A DNA stretch of 64,000 nt. Source: Hippopus hippopus (Eukaryota; Mollusca; Bivalvia; Cardiida; Cardiidae). The position numbers and the translations under genes are program-made. Of the stretch, positions 42,963-54,369 are shown in pieces. Below the pieces are notes generated by a model. The model was not told where the DNA came from and did no database searches. It was given only the letters and a program-made list of their open reading frames with translations. Within the stretch, counting starts at the first letter, position 1. Every line of letters begins with the position of its first letter. Location: contig OX328099.1 of the NCBI GenBank assembly GCA_946811185.2, positions 36,505,299 to 36,569,298 of the forward strand, given 5' to 3'.

Positions 42963-43208
42963 TTATCTCTGTACCAAACGATAAAAAAAAATGAGTTGTC
43001 CAATGTTGAAGAAAATGCAGACGACACTCTAAATGTAGCTGGAAGTACGAAATTTGGCTGTGAAAGAGTAGGAACATTTTGGGAAAAGGAGAAAATGCTG
43101 GTTACCAGCATTTTTTCCAATTCCTACAATGTTTTCAAAAGCCTTCTTCGTAAGGGTAGTTTAGCTTATACCGTACCGTACTCAAGATTGTTTGGTAAAG
43201 GGTATTAA
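42963..43208 (-). mobile_element. MITE family C copy
   Basis: From atctctgtaccaaacgataa to gtttggtaaagggtatta; perfect centre aatgctggttaccagcattt. Confidence 0.7.
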
Positions 43209-43416
43209 AGTAAAGGAAAATTCGGAAATAAAATCAAACCATTTCAACGTCATGAAAACAGTGAAGATCAAGATCTGGCTAAACAGAACATGCAGTCTGA
43301 TCTTATATCTACACTGTCCCACTTCTTGATCCTTAAATCTTGGCTTCGTGTTTTTTTTTTTTTTTTTCTTTTCTTTTTTTTTTATATTGGTAGCCCTCGA
43401 AAAAAAATGTATTTTT

Positions 43417-43633
43417 AACTCTTTACCAGATGAGAAAAACCTTGTCCAGATTGAAATCATTTAGAGACGACAAATTAAATATGGTTCACATGATACGATT
43501 TGTCTCTAAAAGAGTAGGAAACACTGCAGGAAGAGAAGAAAATTATGACCATCCAGTATTTTTTCCCTTTTCCCAAATGTTTTCAAAAGCTCTTTCATCA
43601 GGGTCGTTAAAAGTCGGGGTGGTTAAGAGTTAA
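43417..43633 (-). mobile_element. MITE family C copy
   Basis: From taactctttaccagatgaga to gtggttaagagttaa. The centre is eroded (aattatgaccatccagta). Confidence 0.65.
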
Positions 43634-43804
43634 TACGAGGTAAAATTGTTTACCCTTTTCATAACTATTGGCGTAAACAGCCTGCAAATAATGTGCATTC
43701 TTATCTTGGATCTATACCGTCCACTTGTTTCCACAAGCCTGTAAGATAAAATCTTTTTGAGTTTAAGTAAATTGTATTTCAAGTCGCAAAAAGTATTACG
43801 CACT

Positions 43805-44030
43805 GACAGGCTTAGCCCTTTACCACACAATTCCGACTTTTAACAACCCTGACGAAGAAGGCTTTTGAAAACATTGTGGGAAAATGAAAAAATGCTGGTT
43901 ACCAGCATTTTATCCTTTTACCACAATGTTTTCTACTGTTTCAAGAACAAATTTCGTCATTTGGGCGATCTTTAATTTGTTGTCGCCAAATGCATCTATT
44001 TTGGACCAGTCTACAATTACAATAATTATT
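43805..44030 (+). mobile_element. MITE family C copy
   Basis: From agccctttaccacacaattc, through gaaggcttttgaaaacattg and the perfect centre aatgctggttaccagcattt, to ggaccagtctacaatt. The terminal part is replaced by attattatt repeats. Confidence 0.75.
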
Positions 44031-44202
44031 ATTATTGGTAAAAACTTATCCGGTCTTACCTATTATGGCTTTGGAAAAATTGAAGGTGGTTCTCCTCTGT
44101 ATGGCGTTCTCAATTGTACCGTATTCTCCAATTGCCTTACTTGATGCTATTACATATTCGTGGATCTTCGATACAGTGGTATCTGAAAATACGTTAAACA
44201 CC

Positions 44203-44322
44203 GTTTTTACCAGATGACAGATTTTTAGACTTGTCCAATTTGAAAGCATTTGCAGACGACACATTAAATGTTGCTCAAATTCTGGAAGCCGTGTGTGAAA
44301 GGAAGAAAATCCTGTTATCAGA
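44203..44322 (-). mobile_element. Half MITE family C copy truncated by a family E hairpin
   Basis: Starts gtttttaccagatgacagat and stops at gaaaatcctgttatcag, the middle of the palindrome, where the E hairpin (44323-44376) begins. Confidence 0.6.
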
Positions 44323-44942
44323 CTAGATCAAGATCAGACTACTAAGAACGTGCAGTCTGATACTGGATCTTTACCATTTGTTTATTCAATCAAGCCTATA
44401 AGATAAGAACAGCGATCGAGTTTACGTTAACAGTAATTTGGGTCCGAAAGAGATTTAAAAACTTACAATTTCCTTCAAACAACCTTTTTTAAACCTTTCT
44501 ACGGATTATCTCCGAAAATATATTGGCCAAAAGAGACAATGTTCCTTATACAGAATTTCGAATTATACAACAATAGAATAAAGTTTAAGATTTTTCAGTG
44601 ATTTCTTTACAGCAACGAATACGAAACTCGTTTGCAGCAATTTTTCTATGCAGGCATCACGGGAAGGAAGAGGGGTGTAAAAGAGGGTTAGGGCATCAAT
44701 TTGTAATAAAATACTGCATAGAAATGTACTGAGATGTGTTAACTTGGCATTCAACGAATTTTTCACCCTATTTCAATGATGCTATATCGGTCAATCCTAC
44801 CATACCTGTGTTTTTTTTTTTTACTGAAATTTTATCACAAACACACTCTCCAGGACAGTGAATTGCATTACAATGCTACTAATCTTATTTTATGACTATT
44901 CATGATTATTTTACAACACATAATTATCATGACAGAAAATAT

Positions 44943-44975
44943 TGCTTGCTGCTTGCTTGCTTGCTGGCTTGCTAG
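44943..44975. repeat. (GCTT)n short tandem repeat
   Basis: About eight imperfect gctt units lie 40 bp from the donor side of the 45014-45157 exon. Confidence 0.75.
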
Positions 44976-45013
44976 ATCACTCACTCACGAGATATCGTAA
45001 CACAATGGCGTAC

Positions 45014-45157
45014 CTGTGACCTTAATGTGTTTGACGCACCCCTCAACGGAATCGATAACTGTATCGGCCGTAAAACACTTTATATCTTGATTGGCATCTT
45101 TAAGGATGTGCATCTCCAATGTGTCATCCATTTTTGCGATAAGAGGGGTGTCGTTAA
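45014..45157 (-). CDS. Ectodomain-type exon of a putative Ig-family gene (exon 2 of those seen)
   Basis: On the minus strand, gatattcttttccag is a strong acceptor before 45157 and cacag|gtacgcc a donor after 45014. The 144-bp frame is open and in phase 1-1 (48 codons). It includes MDDTLEMHILKDANQDIKCF and two Cys (in IKCFTA and EGCVKH), ending HIKVT. The size is about half an Ig domain. The borders are in phase with the Ig exon 5.5 kb upstream and the 41400-41636 exon 3.4 kb downstream, so all three could be joined without a frameshift. The product is unknown beyond that. Confidence 0.58.
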
Positions 45158-45318
45158 CTGGAAAAGAATATCAAAGATGTAGAGCCATCATTCTTCCCTC
45201 CCCTTTCCGCCCCTATACCATACCCCAATCATCAAGTTACCGTACACGCTTTTTCTATACCATCTGAAAAGAAAAAGCTGTTTTTAGTCAAGAAAACAGC
45301 TCTTTTCCAGGTTCATGA

Positions 45319-45681
45319 ATCTTTGTGGACCCAAAATTTAACGATGTAAGATTTGATGGTCACTTTTTAAGTTGGAATGCGAAGCATGCCAACTTAGATT
45401 TAGCAAAACCGGAAAATGAAAACAGAATAATTCATTCCGGGTACCCGAAGAACACAACACAAGGATATGAATACACCAGGGACTGGTTTTCATCTCAACT
45501 TGCCATGGACGACCCGTTTGTAATAACCGAAGATAATAATATGGGACATGTATTACTTTCGGGACAAATATGCATAAATAGCCAACAAAACCTTCGTAGA
45601 TTTGTTTTTAAAAGATTCAAAAAGAAAGTAAAGACAGCGTATGAATGTGTCGCTGTGCTTCGGTGTTTGCTTATTTGGTAA
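45319..45681 (+). CDS. Unassigned open frame of ~120 codons
   Basis: A frame without stops runs on the plus strand and ends in TAA. Its composition is protein-like (for example GYEYTRDWFSSQLAMDDPFV), ending in a basic stretch (RRFVFKRFKKKVK). It has no ATG near the start, and the upstream ttttccag acceptor-like site does not keep the frame open. It lies in what would be an intron of the opposite-strand Ig-type gene. It may be a gene or transposon remnant or chance. No family is recognised. Confidence 0.3.
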   Translation: MFVDPKFNDVRFDGHFLSWNAKHANLDLAKPENENRIIHSGYPKNTTQGYEYTRDWFSSQLAMDDPFVITEDNNMGHVLLSGQICINSQQNLRRFVFKRFKKKVKTAYECVAVLRCLLIW

Positions 45682-46600
45682 TCACATGATCTTTATTTCT
45701 CAGAAAACAAGTTTCAGTTTCCAAACGGCCTAGTTTCACTTTCTAAACGGCCTTATTGCACACTTTAAGAAAATAGTTCATATACATTTTGTCAATAATT
45801 TTGTTAAAAACGTCATTGAAGGGAGACAAAGTCTTGTGAATATTTATTAACATAAAAAACTCTTTCGATTAAAACTATCTGCATTTCATTACTTCCCTTA
45901 ATATCGCGAAATCAAGTATCTACAGCGCGCATTGACTTCATTTGATAGTTGGTGGATGCACAGAATCATCTTGAGGTTAAGTAAACAGTTTTAATATCGA
46001 TGAATTTTTTAATTTTGGATCACGAACAATAAATATCGAGTCGATGTATCAGTCGTCGCGTGTATAAAGGTTGCAGGAATGAAGTTTTAGTTTGCGACTG
46101 GCGTGAAAATTGTGTCTCGAGAGGTCACTGTATAAAAACTAAACTGTCGATTTCAAGAGCAGTAGCGTTCACTTGATTTCACGCGATTTATTATTACTAA
46201 TTGTATTTTCTTGAAACTCGGAGTATATGTTCACTATCAAAACAGCAACCTATGCCATCAAGGGAAATAACTCCAAATGCATATTGTAAGAATTTTGTCC
46301 CTTTTTCGATTTAGATCTTTTTCACTATCCAGCACCCACAGCCGAGCGTGGCACCAGCATGCGGCGCTCTTGTTACTGTTTAAGCCTGTACTTTCTGTCT
46401 CTCTGTCCACAGTTGACTTGCAGACTGAGTCTCTATTAGTATACATCCGATTTTTAGGCAGCATAATACATGTTATAGGGGTCAGCTATAGTTGTGCTTG
46501 TTGCAGCAGTAGCTCCTTGGCTTAAAACTTCAAGATCACAATTTAAGGTTTGTCAAAAATCTTGATTTGAATGATCTTCGCAAGTCCATTTTCTCTGGAA
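45682..46600. other. No gene recognised
   Basis: A small imperfect direct repeat (aaacggcctagtttcactttc / taaacggccttattgcac) is at 45722-45765. Plus-strand and minus-strand frames at 46258-46525 lack motifs. Confidence 0.35.
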
Positions 46601-47130
46601 TGATCGGACCATATCTTAACAGTGTTGCACAACTGTTTAGCTACATCAGATATGATTTTCATGCCCCACATCGAAAGATCGGAAGCATATTGTTGTCGAG
46701 CCCGCTTGTGGTGAATGAGACATAGCGTTACAATGTCGTTTTGGCGTCCATCTGGTAAAAACTTAGCATTTCCCTATTACTCCAAACTTATTCAAGTTAC
46801 ATTGAACAATGCTCATATTTTTCATGTAGACACCTTTCGTCAATATGCACCTTATGAGGGTCACATGTCCTAGACCAAAGTCAACTTTTAACCAAGATCA
46901 CGGTAAGAATGTACTTCCTGTCAATATGCATATAATGAGGGTCACAAGTCCAATGTCAATGTCAATATTTTGATCCTTTCTTTAAAAGTTATCACAGAAA
47001 CTTAACATTTAAATAAAAATGTTCATATTTGGTACGAAGGTAACAGTCATGGATAGAGATCTGCTGATGACAAGGTCATAGTAATCTGACAAGGTCGAAG
47101 TCAAACATCAAAGCCATTCACCAGATAATT
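46600..47130. repeat. Degenerate dispersed repeat
   Basis: Repeating phrases such as ttatgagggtcacatgtcct / taatgagggtcacaagtcca, taaaaacttagcattt / cagaaacttaacattt and caaggtcatag / caaggtcgaag indicate an old tandemly built repeat of a kind I associate with bivalve genomes. Confidence 0.5.
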
Positions 47131-48815
47131 GGCTGTTACAGTGGCATTTGTTTTTCACAAAAAAAAAGGTCTTGTTTTGCCAAAAATATCATGGTCGAAA
47201 GTTAGCAGGCATGTGCTTGAAGTTCAGGTTGTAAACTCTTCCAAAATATCACATTTTCTTTTGTTTTCCGTGTGAAAAATTGTCAGATGTCCCATCAGGT
47301 TTCTCAAAATTCCTCACTTTCAGCCATGTAATATGAAAATGTTTCACTTTGAAGCAAACTACTCTAATCACCAACGAAGCAATCTTTCATTTCAAATAAA
47401 CTGAGGTATCTATAGACCTCATGAAAAGTAGGAATACCATAAGAAAGAAAGGTTTCAAAGACATCGTTAAAAAAACATAGAAAGAAACAAGTTTGTATTG
47501 CATTTACCGCATTCCAACTTAGCAGTCCTTTCAGTGCTTTGATTTTTTTTACCAGTCATTACTCTGAAATTTGGCGTAGGCATAAATTCCCGACGTATTT
47601 TCTAAAACATTTGCTATAACATTTCTTTTAATCTTTGTATGATAAAGTGAACAAATAAAATTTCTGACGCGATGTAATGGAAGAAAATATTGGTTTGCTT
47701 GCTCGCTAGTATGGTGTTTTCCGCTGCTATGACAAACCTGATACAAAATGGATTGGCCAACTTAGTCATATGAACTTGGTTTTTTTAACGGGACATTAAA
47801 ATGGAATTACCATTTGCTAATTTGTATGCGATTAAATCATAACTGAATCAATTCGATTTGGCGCTGAATTTCTTTCACAACTACATCGTTAAAACACACG
47901 TAATGATTAACAGGTATTATGCGGGCATACATGTAGAGACTTTCTGAAGCGAGTCTCTGCATAAGGATTGCGCCTGTAATCATAGCATTCGTGATTCCTA
48001 TGATACTTTCTCTTGAACAGCAGAGCACATGACGAATTACAAAAAGGTCATATTGATTGCATCTCATCTCAAATAATTACTTGTTTAGCCTTCCAGGAAA
48101 TACAGGATCTGATATGAATTTGTAATTGAGATAAAATTTTATGCAACGAGTCTAAAAAAAAATATTATTAAGCGAGCCTTTTGCGAGCTGTTTAACATTT
48201 TCTAACGACGAATTAAATGAAATTTTACCTCAAAAGCCATTGAAAGGCACTTTCTTTTTAGCTCATAACTGTATCACAACAACTACTGTTCATGGTGTTT
48301 TAAAACATGGGCCTTTACGTATACAAGTACATATGTATTGAAATTTACTTTAAGCTTAGTTAAATCTTTTACAATAGGTATGTCTTGAATCTAAAGATCA
48401 TAGACTCCACAGCTACATGTATGTCGCAATCATCAATGTTGACAATTAACTTCACAGAGAAATCTGGTTTAACAATGTTTTAGAAATGGGGCTTCTAATG
48501 ACTGAGATTCGACCAACTATTTGCTTCTCTCAACGTATATGTACGGTGAGAAAATTTACAATTGCTGTAATACACTAAATGTGAGGTCATTTCTGTTTCA
48601 TCTAACGAGTCGTTCTAAGAACGATAAAAACTAGGCTTTGTCGAGTTTTTATCGTTTTCGAATGACGAGTTCGATAAAGTAGTAACATTTGACAAGAAAA
48701 TGATATTTTATTCATATCATATTCATCTAACTTGCACATTTTGCCCAAAATAATGCTAGTAGATACATTAGTTCACTGTAGACGAAATGAAAACGTAAGT
48801 GAAGCGGCTTTTTAT
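47131..48815. other. Probable intronic sequence without recognised feature
   Basis: It lies between two exons of the minus-strand Ig-type gene. Two minus-strand frames (47549-47746 and 47837-48067) have no flanking splice signals good enough to call. A short palindromic patch (gataaaaactaggctttg / cgagtttttatcgttttcg) is at about 48620-48660. Confidence 0.35.
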
Positions 48816-48819
48816 AATT

Positions 48820-49080
48820 GGCTTGCAACACGCGAAAAGGGGCATTTGGACATTTGCGTAAAGTGTCATCTCGGATCAGCCTGCGCAGTCCGCGCAGGCT
48901 AATCCGAGACGGCGCTTTACGACACGTTTGATTTTGTGCTATTGTAGACTTGCGCAAAACAGAAAATCACATAAAAAACGGAAAGTGTCGTTTCGGATTA
49001 GCCCGCGCGGACTGCGCAGGCTGATCCGAGACGACACTTTACGCAAATGTCCGAATGTCCCTTTTGGCGTGTTGCAGGCC
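48820..49080. mobile_element. MITE family A copy (A6)
   Basis: Ends ggcttgcaacacgcg and ggcgtgttgcaggcc. The flanks AATT and ATAT do not match exactly. Confidence 0.85.
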
Positions 49081-49147
49081 ATATCGAAACGTAGATCCTT
49101 AACTGCAACTGTCTAAATTCGAAATACGAAATGGGTTGGTCATTCAG

Positions 49148-49378
49148 TTTAACTCTTTACCACGCAACCAAATTTAAGACTGGTCCAAACTGAAAGCATT
49201 TGCAGACGACAAGTTTAATGCTGCTTGAAAAGTGGAATTTTTCTTTGGATGTGTAGAAAACATTGTAGTAAAAAGAGGAAATGTGAGTTACTACCGTTTT
49301 CTCCCTTTCTCAAAATATTTTCAAAAGTCTTTACAGTCAGGGTCGTTTAGACTCCGGATTGTTCGGGAAATGTTTAAA
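49148..49378 (-). mobile_element. MITE family C copy
   Basis: From ttaactctttaccacgcaac to gttcgggaaatgttta. The centre hairpin is eroded (aatgtgagttactaccgttt). Confidence 0.65.
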
Positions 49379-49863
49379 GGCTCAGTAAAGGTCAAAATAG
49401 GTGTCATAATACATTTAAATTAAATCATACCATTTAAAAGTATAGAAAAAATTGTGGAGATGACAGTCTGCCATCGTGTTGTCGGGCCAAATGTTAGTCG
49501 CTGACAGAAAAAAAGAATTTTAAAATCAGGCAAAAAGTAAACAATAGACTCAGCTACCTGGCAAGTTTTAACCTAGTTTTGAAATTAATTTCTTTGTCAG
49601 CGATTAACACTTGGACCGACCGTACAATGACAGATTGTCATCTTCACAATAATTTCCATACTTTTAAATGGTATGATATAAATTCCCATGCATTTAAACA
49701 CCCGCTTTGTTTACATTTGGCCTTTATTGTTACTTTAAGCATTCCAAAACCTGCAAAAACCTAAAACTAAGTGGAAAAGGTTTGTTTCTTCACAAAACAG
49801 AGATTTTAGGTCGATAACAAACTTGTCTTGCTTTGAATATTCATGAGATGGTAATAAAGATAT

Positions 49864-50393
49864 AAGCCATGCTCTGTAAAATGGATGTTTAATGCATTTG
49901 AAAAAGTATCGATTTAGGTCAGCCGCGCAGTCCGCGCAGGCTGACCTAAGTCAAAACTTTTTGCTATTGGTAAATTTTCCACATGTCATAGGACCAGTCT
50001 ACCTCATAACTCAATTGTTTTTTTAGACAAAATGGAGTTTATGGACCAATATATTATGGTCTGCAACACGCGAAAAGACGGGCATTCGGACATTTGCGGA
50101 AAGTGTCGTCTCGGATTAGCCTGCGCACTCCGCGCAGGCTAATCCGAGATGACACTTTCCATTTTTATGTAATTTTCTATTTTGCTCAAATCTACTGTGG
50201 GAGAAAAGCTAATGTAGTCGTAAAGTGCCTTCTCGGATTAGCCTGTGCGGACTGCGCAGGCTGATCCGAGACGACACTTTACGCAAATGTCCGAATGCCC
50301 CTTTTCGCGTGTTGCAAGCAATATGTGTATTGACTTGATTGATAAAATGCATCACGGAATTGCATTAACATCCCTATTGCCAGAGCATGGTTC
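49864..50393 (+). mobile_element. MITE family B copy (B13) hosting MITE A7
   Basis: Left aagccatgctctgtaaaatg, hairpin gccgcgcagtccgcgcaggc at about 49923, right gccagagcatggttc. A7 entered at the same side of the element as A5 did in B10. Confidence 0.8.
50058..50320. mobile_element. MITE family A copy (A7)
   Basis: Ends ggtctgcaacacgcg and cgcgtgttgcaagca. The flanks TTAT and ATAT are consistent with an aged 4-bp duplication. Both hairpins are nearly perfect. Confidence 0.88.
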
Positions 50394-50621
50394 ATATCTA
50401 TACTAAGCAGAACTGAACACATACTTCATAATACATTAGTGTAATTGTGTAAGAGAGAAATGAGAGTCAAAAAGACAGGTAGACACACTGAGGCGGACTA
50501 AGAATGGGGAAGGAAGAGAGAGCGATTGATGAAGAGGTAACAGAAAGATTGAACGAAATTGCAAAGGAAAAAAAAATAATGTGTGTGAGAGAGAAAGAGA
50601 GAAAGAGGAGTAATTCCGTAC

Positions 50622-50921
50622 CTTTAACCATTGTAGCAGACATAGACACTACTTCTGGTTTTCCTTCTATACTACATGCATACGTTCCTGTATCATTCTC
50701 CGTTGCTGTGTCGATATGTAACTTGTAGTACAACCTCAACTCCTGTGATTCTCCCTGAAAATTAGTTTCTCCCCTCTCTTTTAGGCTTTCATTGTGACGC
50801 CATATGAAGATGACCTCTGGTTGTGACTCAAAGTCGTCAGTACTGCAGATGATATCGATTGTTCCATTGACCTGGAACACTACTCCTTGTGAGATTTCCA
50901 TAGCTGCATAACACAGCCCCC
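50622..50921 (-). CDS. Immunoglobulin-like domain exon (exon 1 of those seen)
   Basis: On the minus strand, an acceptor (aaatgatttcag before 50921) and a donor (ggttaaag|gtacgg after 50622) bound a 300-bp open exon in phase 1-1, the usual arrangement for Ig-domain exons. The translation shows the Ig hallmarks in order: Cys in IDIICSTDD, Trp in VIFIWRHNE, then LHIDTATENDTGTYACS with D-x-G-x-Y-x-C. Three N-glycosylation sequons (VNGT, HNES, ENDT) support an extracellular location. Ig domains mediate protein or ligand recognition at the cell surface, and bivalves have large Ig-receptor sets. No signal peptide or membrane exon was found, so which receptor this belongs to is unknown. The intron after it contains B13, A7, A6 and a C copy. 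Confidence 0.85.
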
Positions 50922-51149
50922 CTGAAATCATTTAGTTATAGGCGAAAGTGAAATGTTCGAGTATGTTACTGCCTATTTTTTAACCTTTAGTTCGTGCTTA
51001 AACGTTTCATTGAATTAAAGATTTGGATAATTTTATCTGCTTGTATAGTTTTCAAGTTTAGGCCAGTCTACACCAGCAAACATTTGTTTTCAAACACCAC
51101 GAAACATTTTTTTACTGTTGTTTTGTCATGTTTGTCCGTACTGTCAACA

Positions 51150-51320
51150 CTCAACAAACTTGACATCACTGTACTTCCATTGTTGCCTTTGTCCAGAAAG
51201 TCTGTACATAGCGGATTGTGTAGACAAAAGATCAGCCTGCGTGTTCTGTGCATCTTACCTTGATTCACACAGGCCGCAAAAGCAACTATGGATGTGAAAG
51301 ACGCTTTAAGGGTTAACGGT
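51150..51320. mobile_element. Family E element, right part
   Basis: Hairpin at 51216-51272 and the characteristic end gacgctttaagggttaac. Confidence 0.55.
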
Positions 51321-51509
51321 AGCAACCCTTGTATCATAAACAGGTTCAAACACTAAACATGTCTACATTTTGACCAATCGCAAATTGCTATTTATTCATT
51401 ATATACTTAGACCAAGAAGTAGGCCAAAAGCTAGCTATATAGCGAAATTCGATCTGCAAATATTATGAAGAACCTACATGTACATGTACATCATAAGTCG
51501 AATTATAAC

Positions 51510-51750
51510 TTGAGGGGTTTAACGCCGTCTAAACAACCTAGGTCCTTTCACGGCGGTCAGTGCACCTATGCATGTGTTTCCTGGCTTTCTGACACAACTT
51601 TCTTTCGAAGGCGCTGACTACTTCTCTCGCATGCATTAGAGGTGAGAGGCTAAAAGTCGCCAGAAAGAAAGTATGCCTCAACCGGCTATCGAGCCCGCAA
51701 CAACCGGGTCACGAATCAGATACGCCAACCACTTAGCTACGCGGCCGGGC
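51510..51750 (-). repeat. tRNA-headed SINE, reversed
   Basis: Left ggggtttaacgccgtctaaa, body gtgcacctatgcatgtgttt, head complement ctatcgagcccgcaacaacc and ttagctacgcggccgggc. Same family as 23839-24078. Confidence 0.75.
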
Positions 51751-52184
51751 TGGTCTTTAAAATGAACAGGTTCATTTTACCACAGGTTAACTTGTTTATA
51801 CGCGGCTGAAAAAAAGTAATTTAGTCACGTCAAGGCGGCAGCGACTAGGAGAAAAAATATGTTTCCGCAATTTGCCTAACTAGAGGACCACCATGACCAT
51901 GTATCGCTCTACAGCATGATAAATTGTATGTTCCATGCATGTAACTGGCATCGCCAGTCATTCAAGCGTTAGAAATCTGTATCGCGACAAAATGTCACAG
52001 AGATAATAAGCTTAGCCCCGAAAAATAAAAGTCATATCTTTTTCTCATGTCGCTAAGATGATTTAATGATTACAAGCAGGTCCATTTCAGTATTATTTAT
52101 ACAACATGTCATTGAACTGTGACAAAGAGTATTTCCACAGGAAGATTTCAAACAAACGGGAAGAATTGCTTTTAATCGCTCACT

Positions 52185-53235
52185 GATGTACAATTTGCGA
52201 CACCCTACCTCCTACGGTGTAACCAATTTTTGATCCCATAGCAATGATTTGAATAAGCTTGGTTGAGGTCCCCGACATGACGCTACATTAAAATTCGGGA
52301 CCGAATGGTTTTGAAACAAGAAATTTTCAAAGTATGCTCTTGAAATGCATGTTAAAGTTATGACGCCCAGGATGAAGCTAGCTCGATCCCGGTAGAGGTC
52401 CTCAAGATAAAGCTATACACCAAATAATACAGGTGTAGGCTGTATGCTTCTAAACAACAAGATGTTAAAATTTGCACAATTTAAAACCCCGTGAAAAGTG
52501 TGGCCTCTAGAGAGGCTACATGCCAAGTTCGGTAGCAGAAAGATTTATGGTTAGCAGCAATAAGATTTTTATAGTCTTCACTATATCAGCAATTTTGACT
52601 CCAAGGCTTTAACTTGAATATTAGCATACTAGATGATAAGACTTTTAGAATATTACAGCCGTAGCTCTCACAGTTAGGTAGACTTTTAAGGTTTTTACCT
52701 TATAACCCGATGTACAACTTGTGACCCCTGCGATGTAGCCAGTTTCGACCCCAGGGCTATAGCTTGAAAATTCTTGGTAAAGGTCTACTAGATGAACTTA
52801 CATGCACAATTTAGAAGCCCTGAGCATCATAGTTAAAAACAAGATGTTTAAAGTTTTCACTGTTTAAACCTATTTAAAACTTGTGACCCTCGGGACAGGG
52901 CCATAATTTAAAGAGTTTTTGTTGAAGTCCACTATATATTCATGCCGCTACTTTCAAATTTTGGTTGCCTTAGGCGTAATGGTTTCGGAGGAGAAGATTT
53001 TTTCAGTGTTATTGCTATGGCAAGCAGAGTTTTTACCTAAGTTAAAATATCCTCAGGAGTTCGGAGGAGGATCATGACAGGATTATTTCTGTGAAGTTTG
53101 GTAAAAATTTTATTGATAGTTTCAGAAAAAAAAGTTAACGCATGGACGGACGGAGGGACAAACGTACAAGACGCACAATGGGCACAAGACCATGACATAA
53201 GCTCGCTGGTCTCCGGCCAGTGGAGCTAGAATTGA
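52185..53235. repeat. Long degenerate tandem repeat with hairpin end
   Basis: Units of roughly 150-170 bp recur with phrases such as acaacttgtgacccctgcga, aaaacttgtgaccctcggga, atagcttgaaaattcttggt and gaagtccactatatattc. The right end is taacgcatggacggacgga then catgacataagctcgctggt and ctccggccagtggagctag. The terminal hairpin ctgg...ccag followed shortly by ctag recalls a Helitron 3' end, but the 5' end was not established. Confidence 0.6.
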
Positions 53236-53239
53236 TCAC

Positions 53240-53860
53240 AGTGGTTTACAGCGTATACATTTGCATAGCATATCAAAATGATCGTATCGATCTCCAGTTT
53301 TTAAACGAAGCGTTTGCTACTTTGGCAAATCTTGCATACTCCATAGATCAAGATGGTGTTCAAGATGACTTACACTTATGAAAAAGAAACCCTACATCTT
53401 GAATAAATCTATGTCAGAATTTCTCATTTCACTCATATTATCCTCTGTTTGAATGTACTTGCCACTCTCAAAATAAAGCTATGAAATATTTACATAAAAC
53501 TTAAAAAAAAAAAGAGTAACAATGACTGCTAAAACATTTTTGAAAATGGCGGAATGGAATTGTTTCTTCCGTATTCAATCTATTTTTGTCAGGCTTAAGT
53601 TTCAATCATGTTAGTAGTGGAAAATACATATTTTCAACTTTGACTGATTATTCAGCCGTATCGTGCTATACATGATCGTGGTACCCATAATCCAATCAAT
53701 CCCATTAGAGAAGCAATAAAGAATCCATTAGAAGTCTTAAATGGCAGATAGTTTCGTTGAAGAAACGCAGGAGCAACAGGAAAAGAGCATTTTCTCAATT
53801 TTCAACACGATATTGTTTGGTAAAGATTTACACGTGTTGTAGTTGTGGTTGTTGTTGTTG
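53240..53860. other. No gene recognised
   Basis: AT-rich sequence with only a gttgttgttgttgt run at about 53847-53862. Confidence 0.35.
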
Positions 53861-53874
53861 TTGTGGCCTTTTAA

Positions 53875-54175
53875 GCTTAGCTGAGCACTATGTGCTCAAG
53901 GTGAGCTTTTTTTTTTTTATCGTGCTGTGTCCGGCGTCCGGCGTGCGTCGTCCAGGTGTGCTCTGTAGGAGCACATTTGTCTCGGAGCACATTTCTCTTA
54001 CGTAAGACCGATGCGGTCGCATTTGTCTCACATGAGACAAATGCGACCTCAAATGTCTAACCAAAAAAACACCTTTGTGTGACAAATGTGCTCCGATCGA
54101 GTTTTTTAAGGTACAGGAAAGCACATTTGCCTCATGTCATTTTTTATGAAATACAAGCACATTTGTCATATATTT
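53875..54175. repeat. Repeat start plus inverted gagcacatttgtctc motif cluster
   Basis: The left end gctgagcactatgtgctcaa / ggtgagc, followed by gtccggcgtccggcgtgcg, is a repeat start I associate with bivalves. It is followed by at least six copies, in both orientations, of a motif close to gagcacatttgtctcac (about 53969, 53985, 54013, 54030, 54076, 54119). Confidence 0.55.
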
Positions 54176-54369
54176 TTCCAAGACAGAAAAAATCTTAGAA
54201 TCGAGGTTCGCCGTTTTACTTCATGTCAAGTGTAGGTTTGCTAATGTTTTTTTTTTTTTTATAAAATCTTAAACCTAAAAACTGGAACTATTAATTCCAA
54301 TCATTCAAGGTATTTGAGTGGCTGAACCTTAAGGTGTACACTGAAAAATACGGAAACCCGTTAGTGTCA

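Noticed and set aside
47549..48067. Two minus-strand frames as further exons of the Ig-type gene
   Set aside because: They lie in the right place but lack matching phase-1 acceptor and donor sites and show no Ig motif.
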